Assembly (NCBI GenBank): GCA_964638515.1
Contig: CAZWZL010000002.1
Coordinates: 1 to 64,000 of the forward strand
From: CAYPGJ01 sp964638515
Lineage (GTDB): Bacteria > Planctomycetota > Phycisphaerae > Phycisphaerales > UBA1924
Reading direction: 5' to 3'
DNA: 64,000 bases
The position numbers and the translations under genes were made by a program. Below are positions 31,859 to 38,935 of this stretch, in pieces. The notes under the pieces were generated by a model. The model was not told where the DNA came from and made no database searches. It saw only the letters and a list, made by a program, of their open reading frames with translations. The stretch's first letter is position 1. Every line of letters starts with the position of its first letter.

Positions 31859-32325
31859 CGATTCGTGAACAGCTTGAGGCGTGCCGAGCGGGGACCCACC
31901 CCGCGTTGGTCGCGCGATTGGCCTCGGGCTTCGTGACATTGTTCGAACAGCACACGCTGCCCGGCTACTGCGTGCTGATCGCGGACCCTCTGACTGGCTC
32001 TCTCAACGAGCTGCCCGAGCCGGCTCGGGCGACGTTTCTGCTGGATCTGGCGGCGCTTGGGGACGCCATCCCGCGCGCGTTGGCCCAGGCGGGCGTGCCG
32101 AGGCCGTTCCGGCGCATGAATTACGCCCTGCTGGGAAATGTGGACCCCACCCTGCACGCCCACGCCATGCCCCGGTTCGACGATGAGCCCCAGGAGACGC
32201 GTGAGAAGGCCTACTGGGCCTTCCCCGCCGGGGCCTTTCGAGGGGACGCGGCCTTTGAACCCCGTCGAGATGCTCGGCTGATCGAGGCGTTGCGCATCGA
32301 GCTGGCCGGGCGAGTTGTCCGGTAA
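31855..32325 (+). CDS. HIT-domain protein
   Basis: The protein has 156 residues. It has the HIT nucleotide-hydrolase layout: a first half YCVLIADPLTGSLNELPEPARATFLLDL and the active-site segment NVDPTLHAHAMPRF, where the H-x-H-x motif stands in place of H-x-H-x-H, so the last histidine is altered. Members hydrolyse or transfer nucleotidyl groups such as Ap4A or adenylates. The gene is coupled to ispF by ATGA overlap, but no functional link is known. Confidence 0.75.
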   Translation: MTIREQLEACRAGTHPALVARLASGFVTLFEQHTLPGYCVLIADPLTGSLNELPEPARATFLLDLAALGDAIPRALAQAGVPRPFRRMNYALLGNVDPTLHAHAMPRFDDEPQETREKAYWAFPAGAFRGDAAFEPRRDARLIEALRIELAGRVVR

Positions 32326-32390
32326 TCGTGAGCCCCAAGAGGTTCTCAGACCTCCTTGAAGCGCCGCTCCCGGGCTCGCCGATACTCGGG

Positions 32391-32687
32391 ATGGACATGG
32401 ACCCTATCTCGCCGACCATCGCGTCGTCTCTCGCGGGCTCCGCCCAGGCGGAGCGGCAGGCCGTGCGCGATACGCGCCGTGCGGCGGAGACGGAGAACCG
32501 GCGGTTTCATCTGAATCCCGAGGGCCTCGAGGCGCCCGTGGATGAGGTGGCGATCGCGGAGGCCGTGCGATCGACGAAGGGCAACTCGCACGAAGAATCG
32601 CACGAGGACCGGCAGGAGCATCCGACGTACGGGCCGGACGGCGCGCCGACGTCCGACGCGCGACCATCGCTCGACCTGAAGGGCTGA
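32391..32687 (+). CDS. Small conserved-looking protein of unknown function
   Basis: The protein has 98 residues from ATG 32391 (96 from ATG 32397). It is hydrophilic: an alanine/arginine-rich helix (SLAGSAQAERQAVRDTRRAAE) is followed by an acidic, histidine- and glutamate-rich tail (SHEESHEDRQEH). A GATACT hexamer ends 4 nt before the first ATG and 10 nt before the second, which again suggests leaderless expression. No family is recognised. Confidence 0.55.
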   Translation: MDMDPISPTIASSLAGSAQAERQAVRDTRRAAETENRRFHLNPEGLEAPVDEVAIAEAVRSTKGNSHEESHEDRQEHPTYGPDGAPTSDARPSLDLKG

Positions 32688-32703
32688 GCGCCCGTCGCGC
32701 GCA

Positions 32704-32729
32704 AAGAAACGCCCCGCGAGATGCGGGGC
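32704..32729 (-). terminator. Rho-independent terminator of the TlpA-like gene
   Basis: The stem GCCCCGC (32711-32717) with GCGGGGC (32723-32729) has a 5-nt loop. On the minus strand it is followed by GTTTCTTTG, so it fits the end of the minus-strand gene at 32767. Confidence 0.65.
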
Positions 32730-32766
32730 GCGCGCACGAATCGTCGAATCCTTGGGCGGGTGATGC

Positions 32767-33276
32767 TCAGGACTTGTTCACGAGCTTTTCGAGGGCCGCT
32801 CGGATCTCCTTCTCGCTGTTCGGCCCGAAGCCCGTCTCGCTGAACGCGATCTTGCCGTCCCCATCGATGATGAAGAACGCGGGGATGCCGGTCACGCCGT
32901 ACTTGGTCGCGACGTCATCCGCCTTCATGAGCAAGGTGTAGGTGAACTTCTGCTGACGCATGTACTGCGCCGGATCGCTCCTTTCCCAGCAGTTCACGCC
33001 GAACACCACGACGCCCTTGTCCTTGTACTCCTCATGGAGCTTCTGCACGGTGGGCATGGCGCGCTTGCACGGCCCGCACCATGTCGCCCAGAAATCGAGC
33101 ACCACCACCTTGCCCCGATAGTCGGAGAGCTTGTGGCTATTGCCGCTCGAATCCTTCAACGACCACTCCGGGGCCACGGCGCCCTTGGCGAGCGTCTTGT
33201 CGCCCGCGGCCAGCGCCGTCAGACCCAACACCGTCACCGCGCCGGTCGCCACAATCGCCTTCATCCATCCGCGCAT
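32767..33276 (-). CDS. TlpA-like exported thioredoxin
   Basis: The protein has 169 residues. The signal sequence MRGWMKAIVATGAVTVLGLTALAAG directs it outside the cytoplasm. The AhpC/TSA-thioredoxin fold is clear: APEWSLKDSSGNSHKLSDYRGKVVVLDFWATWCGPCKRAMP, with the WCGPC redox site, then a cis-proline segment GVTGIPAFFIIDGDGKI. It probably reduces disulfides or apocytochrome c in the periplasm. I chose ATG 33276 because AAAGGAG lies 7 nt upstream; ATG 33294 lacks a site. Confidence 0.9.
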   Translation of the reverse strand: MRGWMKAIVATGAVTVLGLTALAAGDKTLAKGAVAPEWSLKDSSGNSHKLSDYRGKVVVLDFWATWCGPCKRAMPTVQKLHEEYKDKGVVVFGVNCWERSDPAQYMRQQKFTYTLLMKADDVATKYGVTGIPAFFIIDGDGKIAFSETGFGPNSEKEIRAALEKLVNKS

Positions 33277-33400
33277 TGCCTGCTCCTTTCGCATCGCCGA
33301 TCCTCGCGCCGCGGAGATTCCGACGACGCCAAGGCATGGACTCTAGTACTGACGCCCCGGCCCGGGGTTGAGGTCCCCGGCTTCGAAGGAGGATTCCCCC

Positions 33401-34486
33401 TCAAACGCCCGCCATGCGGAGGATCGTCGCCGGGGCCTCCCCCTGCCCGGTCCGGGCGCTCAGCAGCGCCGCTTCGCACATGGCCAACGCCGTTTCCCGC
33501 TCCACCGCGCTCTCGGACTCGGCCCGCCCCTCGAGAATCGCCGCGATCTGCTCGCCGATGGCCAGCGCGCCGCCCGTCTCGGGCGTTGCGTCCGGGTCCG
33601 TGTGCCCGCCGGTGGTGAGGCGTGTTCGCGAGCGATCCGTCGTTCGTCCCGCCGCGTCGATCACCTCGAACGACTTGTCGTCCATCCGAACGCATCCGCC
33701 CCGCGAGATCACCGTCACGCCCCGGAACCAGCGCCCCGCCGACTCGCTCAGCACGATCGACGCGGACCGCCCCGAGCCGAAACGCACGTTGGCCGTGAGA
33801 TCACCGCGCAGCGTTCGCAGATTCTCCCCCGGCGCCAGATGCACGCCCCCGGACGTGTCCGGCCCCGAGTTTGAGGCGTCGATCACTTCCGGCTCGCCCT
33901 GAAGCAGCAAGAGCGTGAGCATCGCGTCGTACAGCTTGGCCGCGAGCGATCCCTGCGTGCCGCTGCTCCGCTGCGAAATCGACACCGTTCGCGCGGGGCC
34001 CACCGCCTCCAGCACCTCGCGCGCCGCTCGAAACCCCTTCGTCCGGCGCGTGCTCGGCACGAACTTCACGATCGCGCTGCCCTCCGCGCGCCCCACGCCG
34101 GTGAGCGCCTTGGTCGCGCGCTGGGAGAGCGCCACCGACGACGGGCTCGGCTCGAGGCTCACGAGCGCCACGCCGCGCTCGCCCGCGATACGCAACGACT
34201 CCGCGTCGTCCAGCGGCGAAGGCCCCTTGCCCTCTTCACCGGCCGCCGACGCGAAGAACGCCACATCCACTTCCGCCGTCGAGATCGCCTGACGCAGGTC
34301 GGCGAACGGCTCGCTCCCCAGCGCCTCGGCCACGGCCGCGCTCCGACCACGCCCGCTGCAGCCCGCCGACACCACCCGCAGGCGCGCGACCTCGGCCACG
34401 TTCCGCACGAGCGCGACCTGCCCCTCGTCGAGCCATACGAGGGCTCGCCACGTCTGCGCCTTGCTCGTCGTTCCGCCCGAGGGCAT
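33401..34486 (-). CDS. Gfo/Idh/MocA-like oxidoreductase family protein, diverged
   Basis: The protein has 361 residues. The first half resembles the Gfo/Idh/MocA Rossmann domain (LRVVSAGCSGRGRSAAVAEALG, then FADLRQAISTAEVDVAFFAS), but the usual GxGxxG start is degenerate, so cofactor binding is uncertain. The C-terminal helix ALAMCEAALLSARTGQGEAPATI matches the end of that family. It may be a structural or regulatory relative. TAGCAT lies 9 nt before the ATG and no ribosome binding site is close. It is divergent from rnpB. Confidence 0.6.
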   Translation of the reverse strand: MPSGGTTSKAQTWRALVWLDEGQVALVRNVAEVARLRVVSAGCSGRGRSAAVAEALGSEPFADLRQAISTAEVDVAFFASAAGEEGKGPSPLDDAESLRIAGERGVALVSLEPSPSSVALSQRATKALTGVGRAEGSAIVKFVPSTRRTKGFRAAREVLEAVGPARTVSISQRSSGTQGSLAAKLYDAMLTLLLLQGEPEVIDASNSGPDTSGGVHLAPGENLRTLRGDLTANVRFGSGRSASIVLSESAGRWFRGVTVISRGGCVRMDDKSFEVIDAAGRTTDRSRTRLTTGGHTDPDATPETGGALAIGEQIAAILEGRAESESAVERETALAMCEAALLSARTGQGEAPATILRMAGV

Positions 34487-34495
34487 ACGGGCCGG

Positions 34496-34501
34496 ATGCT
34501 A
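34496..34501 (-). promoter_or_regulatory. Candidate -10 (TAGCAT) of the Gfo/Idh-like gene, leaderless
   Basis: TAGCAT ends 9 nt before the ATG at 34486 and lies back to back with the rnpB promoter. Confidence 0.45.
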
Positions 34502-34511
34502 CCTCCCGGCA

Positions 34512-34517
34512 TACCAT
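34512..34517 (+). promoter_or_regulatory. -10 element (TACCAT) of rnpB
   Basis: TACCAT ends 3 nt before the first base of the P1 helix of RNase P RNA (34521). This fixes a transcription start independently of any coding start and shows that TANNNT hexamers act as -10 elements here. Confidence 0.6.
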
Positions 34518-34520
34518 CAC

Positions 34521-34941
34521 GCCGAACGCGGACACGCGGCCGCCGGAGGCACACGCCTCCGGAGGAACGTCCGAACACGTCATGGACCACGGTGGTGGGC
34601 AACACCCACCCGCTTTTCGACCCGAGGCCGAGAAGCGAGGGATAGCGCAACAGAGAGCAAACCGCCGATGGCCCCGAGAGGGGATCAGGCAAGGGTGAAA
34701 CGGTGCGGTAAGAGCGCACCGCGTTCCCGGCGACGGGGACGGCACGGCAAGCCCCACCGCGTGCAAGGTCAAGCAGCCTCCGCGACCGCAAGGTCGGCGC
34801 CGGGTCCGGGCGCCCAGCAATGGCGGAAGCGGGTAGACCGCTCGAGCGGGTCGGCAACGATCCGCCCAGAGAAATGGTCGCGAGCCTCTCTCGCAGCAAT
34901 GCGTCGAGCGGCACAGAATTCGGCGTACGGACGCGTTCGGC
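34521..34941 (+). ncRNA. rnpB: RNase P RNA (bacterial type A)
   Basis: This is the catalytic RNA that trims tRNA 5' ends with RnpA (whose gene is at 62157). The universal core is visible: GGAGGAACGTCCGAAC (34561-34576, the GAGGAAAGTCCGGGC region), the near-invariant GGTGCGGTAAGAGCGCACC (34702-34720) and ACAGAATTCGGCGTAC near the 3' end (34913-34927). The ends pair as P1: GCCGAACGCG at 34521-34530 with CGCGTTCGGC at 34932-34941. The length of about 421 nt is normal. A terminator hairpin follows directly. Confidence 0.95.
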
Positions 34942-34953
34942 CTCCTTTGACCG

Positions 34954-34989
34954 CGGGCCTCGGTGAGCAACCGGGGCCCGTGGCCTTTT
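34954..34989 (+). terminator. Rho-independent terminator of rnpB
   Basis: A 10-bp stem, CGGGCCTCGG (34954-34963) with CCGGGGCCCG (34971-34980) including one G-U pair, is followed by TGGCCTTTTCC. Confidence 0.75.
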
Positions 34990-35028
34990 CCGGGCGCGAG
35001 CCGATCTCGAGCGCGCCGACGGGCACAT

Positions 35029-35622
35029 TCACTTCGGTCGAAACCGCGTCCCCACGATGAACATCTCGCGCGACACCTCGCGGCTCGACTTCGGCTTGAA
35101 GCCCTTGGCGTCGGGGAACATGCCCCGGGTCCGCCCGAGGATGTCGCTGTACATCGCGCCCTCGAGGATCTTCATGGCCAGATTGCCGCCCGGGCGCAGC
35201 ACCGACCCAGCCAGATCCAGCACACGATGGCAGAGGTGTGAAGACCGCAGATCGTCCCCGTGCCCCGACGTGTTCGGCGCCATGTCCGACAGCACCACGT
35301 CAAACGGAAGGCCAGACTCGCCCATCAGCGTCGCCGGATCGACCTCGTTCGCGTCGCCCACGATCGTGAACGCGTTGGGCAGGAGCCGATGGTCCACCGG
35401 CGAAAGATCAAGCCCGACGAGCACGCCCTGAGGCCCCACGATCTCCCCGGCCACCTGCAGCCACGCCCCCGGCGCGCAGCCCAGATCGAGCACCCGATCG
35501 CCCGATCGGATGATCCTGAACCGCTCCTGCAGCTCCTTGAGCTTGTACGCCGAGCGCGCGAGATACCCCTCCTCCTTGGCCTGCTTGAAGTACTTGTCGT
35601 GCAGAACGCGCTTGGGGGGCAT
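35029..35622 (-). CDS. rlmE: 23S rRNA (uridine2552-2'-O)-methyltransferase RlmE/FtsJ
   Basis: The protein has 197 residues, normal for the family. The K-D-K-E catalytic tetrad can be placed: Lys in EGYLARSAYKL, Asp in VVLSDMAPNTSG, Lys in NLAMKILEG and Glu in SSREMFIVG (SREVSREMF). The SAM-binding strand is VLDLGCAPGAWLQ. TAAACT ends 6 nt before the ATG, so the mRNA is probably leaderless. It is divergent from the copper ATPase gene, with start codons only 53 bp apart. Confidence 0.95.
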   Translation of the reverse strand: MPPKRVLHDKYFKQAKEEGYLARSAYKLKELQERFRIIRSGDRVLDLGCAPGAWLQVAGEIVGPQGVLVGLDLSPVDHRLLPNAFTIVGDANEVDPATLMGESGLPFDVVLSDMAPNTSGHGDDLRSSHLCHRVLDLAGSVLRPGGNLAMKILEGAMYSDILGRTRGMFPDAKGFKPKSSREVSREMFIVGTRFRPK

Positions 35623-35628
35623 GGGCCC

Positions 35629-35634
35629 AGTTTA
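35629..35634 (-). promoter_or_regulatory. Candidate -10 (TAAACT) of rlmE, leaderless
   Basis: TAAACT ends 6 nt before the ATG at 35622, the exact spacing expected if transcription starts at the A of the start codon. Confidence 0.55.
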
Positions 35635-35662
35635 TGCCGATGAACCGATCAGGCCCAAGCCC

Positions 35663-35668
35663 TAGAGT
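35663..35668 (+). promoter_or_regulatory. Candidate -10 (TAGAGT) of the copper ATPase gene, leaderless
   Basis: TAGAGT ends 7 nt before the ATG at 35676; no ribosome binding site is present. Confidence 0.5.
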
Positions 35669-35675
35669 GCGCGGC

Positions 35676-37832
35676 ATGGGACGGCTGACCATCCGCATCG
35701 ACGGCATCCATTGCGGCTCGTGCGTGGCGCGCATCGAGAAGGCCCTGAAGCACGCCGAGGGCGTCGCCGACGCGAGCGTGAACTTCGCCCTGCGCGAGGC
35801 CGTGGCGGACGTGGACGATGTGATCAAGAGAGAGCGGGGCGTACGCGACGCCATCGAGGGCGCCGGGTACAGCGTCCGGTCCGTCCGTTCCGACCAACCC
35901 GCAGGCGCGATCGAGCAACACGAAGACGACCACCACGCGCAGCGCCTTCTCGCCGACAACAAACGCGAGGCCGCGGAATGGCGGACGCGCGCGATGGTGG
36001 GGTGCGCGCTCGCGATTCCTGTCTCGATCCTCGGCATGTTCGTGATGACCATCTGGAGCGGCTGGACGCAGCTCGCGCTGACGGCGCCGCTCCAGGCCTA
36101 CATCGGCGCCGCGTACTACAAGGGAGCGTGGCGGGCAGCCCGACATTTCGCGTCCAACATGGACACGCTCGTGGCGCTCGGCACGAGCGTCGCGTTCGGA
36201 TTCAGCGTCTACACCCTGCTCGCGGGGGAAACCCACCTCTATTTCGACACCGCAGCCGTGATCCTCGCGCTCATCGCGCTGGGCAAGTGGATGGAGGCCC
36301 GTGCGCGCTCGTCGGCGGGGGGCGCGATCGCCTCGCTCATGGACCTCCAGCCCGCGGTGGGCGTCGTGCGACGCGCGGGGCGCGAGGTCGAGCTCCCGGT
36401 GCGTGAAATTGTGGTGGGCGATGAGGTGGTGGTGCGCCCGGGGCAGCGCGTGCCGGTCGACGGTGTGGTGGTCGAGGGCCGCAGCGCGGTTGATGAGTCC
36501 ATGGTCACCGGCGAATCCGTGCCGGTGGACAAAAAGAAGGGCGACGAGGTCATCGGAGGAACGGTGAACGCGTCCGGAGCGCTGGTCTGCAAGGCCGCCA
36601 AGGTCGGCAAGGACGCCGCCCTCGCGCAGATCGTCGAACTCGTCCGGCGCGCCCAGTCCGGAAAGCCTCGAGTGCAGCGGCTGGCCGACGCTGTTGCCGG
36701 CTGGTTCGTGCCCATCGTGCTCGTCACCGCGCTGGGGACGCTGCTGGCGTGGGGCGCGTCCGGAGACTGGGCCCAGGGCATGATCGCGGCCGTCGCCGTG
36801 CTCATCGTCGCCTGCCCATGCGCGCTCGGGCTCGCCACGCCCGCGGCCATCATGGTCGGCACGGGGCTCGGCGCGAAGCGCGGCATCCTGATCAAGAACG
36901 CCTCGGCCCTCGAACGCGCCGGCCGCGTCAACGCCATCATCCTCGACAAAACCGGAACGCTGACCAGAGGAAAGCAGGAGGTGGTCGAGGTGCGCGAAAC
37001 CGCGCCGGGGAATCACGCCCTCGCGCTGGCCGCGGCCGTGGAGTCCCGCAGCGAGCACCCCATCGCCCGGGCCATCGTCCGCCACGCGGAGGAGCAGCGC
37101 GTGGAGTCGCTGACGGCCGAGAGCTTCGAGAGCGAAGCGGGCGGCGGCGTGCGCGCCACGGTGGGCGGGCGGTCCGTCTACGTCGGTCGACCCTCGATCG
37201 AATGCGACGACGTGCGCGCCCTCCAGAGCGCGGGCCGAACCGTGGTCGAGGTGCGGGACGAGGGCTCGCGCACCGTGCTTGCGCACATCGCGCTCCAGGA
37301 CGCCCTCAAGGACGGCGCCCGGGAGGCCGTGGCCGACCTCCACGCGCTGCGCATCACCGTTCTCCTGATGACCGGCGACAATCGCGCCACGGGCGAGGCC
37401 GTGGGCAGGGCCGTGGGCGTCGACGAAGTGTTCGCGGGCGTCCGCCCGCAGGACAAGGAATCCAAGGTCCGCGAGCTGCAGCAGGCCGGGCGCATCGTGG
37501 CCATGGTCGGTGATGGAGTGAACGACGCCCCCGCCCTCGCGAGCGCCGACCTCGGCATCGCGATGGGCTCAGGGACCGACGTCGCTATGGAAGCCGGGCA
37601 CGTCGTGCTCGTCGGCGGGGACGTGCGCTCCATCGGACGCTCCATCCGCCTCAGCCGAGCCATGCTGCGCCGCATCTACGCTGGGCTCTTCTGGGCCTTT
37701 GCCTACAACGCCGCGCTCGTGCCCGTCGCGGCTTTGGGCTGGCTCCACCCCATGCTCGCCGCGGGCGCGATGTCGCTCTCCTCCGTGAGCGTCGTGCTCA
37801 ACGCGCTCTGGCTGCGTCGATGGCGAGGCTGA
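35676..37832 (+). CDS. copA: Copper-type heavy-metal P1B-ATPase
   Basis: The protein has 718 residues. One N-terminal HMA domain has the metal site GIHCGSC (Cys13, Cys16). Eight membrane segments are expected; the transport motif CPC is at 380-382. TGES in the actuator domain, DKTGT (phosphorylated Asp424), the HP motif in SEHPIARAI, and MVGDGVNDAPAL in the hinge are all intact. The last helices carry YN and M-x2-SS (AYNAALVP, MSLSSVSV), the Cu(I) selectivity set of P1B-1 pumps. A histidine-containing linker EQHEDDHHAQ follows the HMA domain. It exports Cu(I) from the cytoplasm. Confidence 0.93.
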   Translation: MGRLTIRIDGIHCGSCVARIEKALKHAEGVADASVNFALREAVADVDDVIKRERGVRDAIEGAGYSVRSVRSDQPAGAIEQHEDDHHAQRLLADNKREAAEWRTRAMVGCALAIPVSILGMFVMTIWSGWTQLALTAPLQAYIGAAYYKGAWRAARHFASNMDTLVALGTSVAFGFSVYTLLAGETHLYFDTAAVILALIALGKWMEARARSSAGGAIASLMDLQPAVGVVRRAGREVELPVREIVVGDEVVVRPGQRVPVDGVVVEGRSAVDESMVTGESVPVDKKKGDEVIGGTVNASGALVCKAAKVGKDAALAQIVELVRRAQSGKPRVQRLADAVAGWFVPIVLVTALGTLLAWGASGDWAQGMIAAVAVLIVACPCALGLATPAAIMVGTGLGAKRGILIKNASALERAGRVNAIILDKTGTLTRGKQEVVEVRETAPGNHALALAAAVESRSEHPIARAIVRHAEEQRVESLTAESFESEAGGGVRATVGGRSVYVGRPSIECDDVRALQSAGRTVVEVRDEGSRTVLAHIALQDALKDGAREAVADLHALRITVLLMTGDNRATGEAVGRAVGVDEVFAGVRPQDKESKVRELQQAGRIVAMVGDGVNDAPALASADLGIAMGSGTDVAMEAGHVVLVGGDVRSIGRSIRLSRAMLRRIYAGLFWAFAYNAALVPVAALGWLHPMLAAGAMSLSSVSVVLNALWLRRWRG

Positions 37833-37839
37833 GCGCGTC

Positions 37840-38925
37840 TCAAGGCGCATCCGCCGGGAACCTCGCCTCCAGCCACACCCTCACCTGCTCCAAGGCCCGC
37901 TCGTCGATCGGGCCCGTCCGTCCCTCGCGTTCCTCGCCGAGGTTGTGTCCCAGCTTCGGCAACACCTCGACCAAGACCACGTCGCGCGCGCCCCCGTCGA
38001 GCCGATCCTGCAGTAGAGGCGCCTGAAACGACCACGTGTCCAGCCCGCCGAACACGAGCAACGCGGGCACGCGACCCCGCGCCAGCACATCCTCGGGCGC
38101 GGGCAATCCGTGCCGGTCGATTCGAGGCTCTTCTGCGAACGACTCTCCCCGACGCCCCACACGAAGTTCGTGGGCCGTGATCTCCCATGAGACTAGATCG
38201 CCGGAGCCGTCCACGTCGAGCGCTCCGAACGTGGCGTCGTCGCTCAGGAAACAAGCGCGTTGCTCCGCCTTCGCCGTCCACGCCTGGAACTCGCTCGGCT
38301 CGATGCGGTCGTCTCGCGACGAGTCCGCCTCCGCCATCACGCGGCTGACCTGGCCCCTCGCCGCCCGCAGCGCCTTTCGCCCGTGGTCCAACTCGATCAG
38401 GTCCGCCGGCGCAAGGCCCACAACGCCCGCGATGTCGCTCGCGCGCGACGCGTGTTGCACGGCCCTCCGCGCGCCCAGCGAATGGCCCAGCAGAATCACC
38501 GTGTCGCCAGCGGCGCCCGCCGCCTCCCGAGCTGCGCGCACCGCGGCCGCTGCAAGCCCGAGTGATTCCGGATAAGTGTACGTTGTGGCCCGCTGCGGCC
38601 ACTGGTCCTTGAACGGGTCGCCGTGGTGGATCGTCGAGTACCGCGCGACGGTGAACCCCACCCCCGTCAGCATCGCGCTCAGTCGCGGCGCATCCGCGAG
38701 CGGCTCGCCCGTTGTTGAGTACTCCGCGGGCGTCGTCCAGTCCAGATCGTTCGCCAGACCCCCGCCCAGCAGCACGATCAGCGCGTCACGCCGCGCCGCC
38801 TCCGCCGGCGGACGATCGATCACCAGGTCGTACACGCGATTCTCGATTCCCTGGAACGTCACCATTTCGGGCGCGCCCGCGCCCAACGCCGCGCTCGCCA
38901 CCACGCTCAGAAGCATCACGCGCAC
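37840..38925 (-). CDS. Exported alpha/beta hydrolase with two embedded EF-hand-like loops
   Basis: The protein has 361 residues from GTG 38925, where GAGGAG lies 6 nt upstream inside the thrS end. A signal peptide (MLLSVVASAALGAGA) precedes the fold. The catalytic triad can be placed: Ser in ILLGHSLGARR, Asp in LVFGGLDTWSF and His in LPKLGHNLG. Between Ser and Asp lie two calcium-loop-like segments, DSSRDDRIEPSEFQAW and DVDGSGDLVSWEI, which suggests calcium binding in the lid region. The substrate is unknown; ester or amide hydrolysis is likely. It is co-directional with thrS, 10 bp downstream. Confidence 0.78.
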   Translation of the reverse strand: MRVMLLSVVASAALGAGAPEMVTFQGIENRVYDLVIDRPPAEAARRDALIVLLGGGLANDLDWTTPAEYSTTGEPLADAPRLSAMLTGVGFTVARYSTIHHGDPFKDQWPQRATTYTYPESLGLAAAAVRAAREAAGAAGDTVILLGHSLGARRAVQHASRASDIAGVVGLAPADLIELDHGRKALRAARGQVSRVMAEADSSRDDRIEPSEFQAWTAKAEQRACFLSDDATFGALDVDGSGDLVSWEITAHELRVGRRGESFAEEPRIDRHGLPAPEDVLARGRVPALLVFGGLDTWSFQAPLLQDRLDGGARDVVLVEVLPKLGHNLGEEREGRTGPIDERALEQVRVWLEARFPADAP

Positions 38926-38935
38926 CGCAGACTCC

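Noticed and set aside
34486..35029. Protein-coding gene in the gap between the Gfo/Idh-like gene and rlmE
   Set aside because: The stretch is fully explained by RNase P RNA and its terminator.
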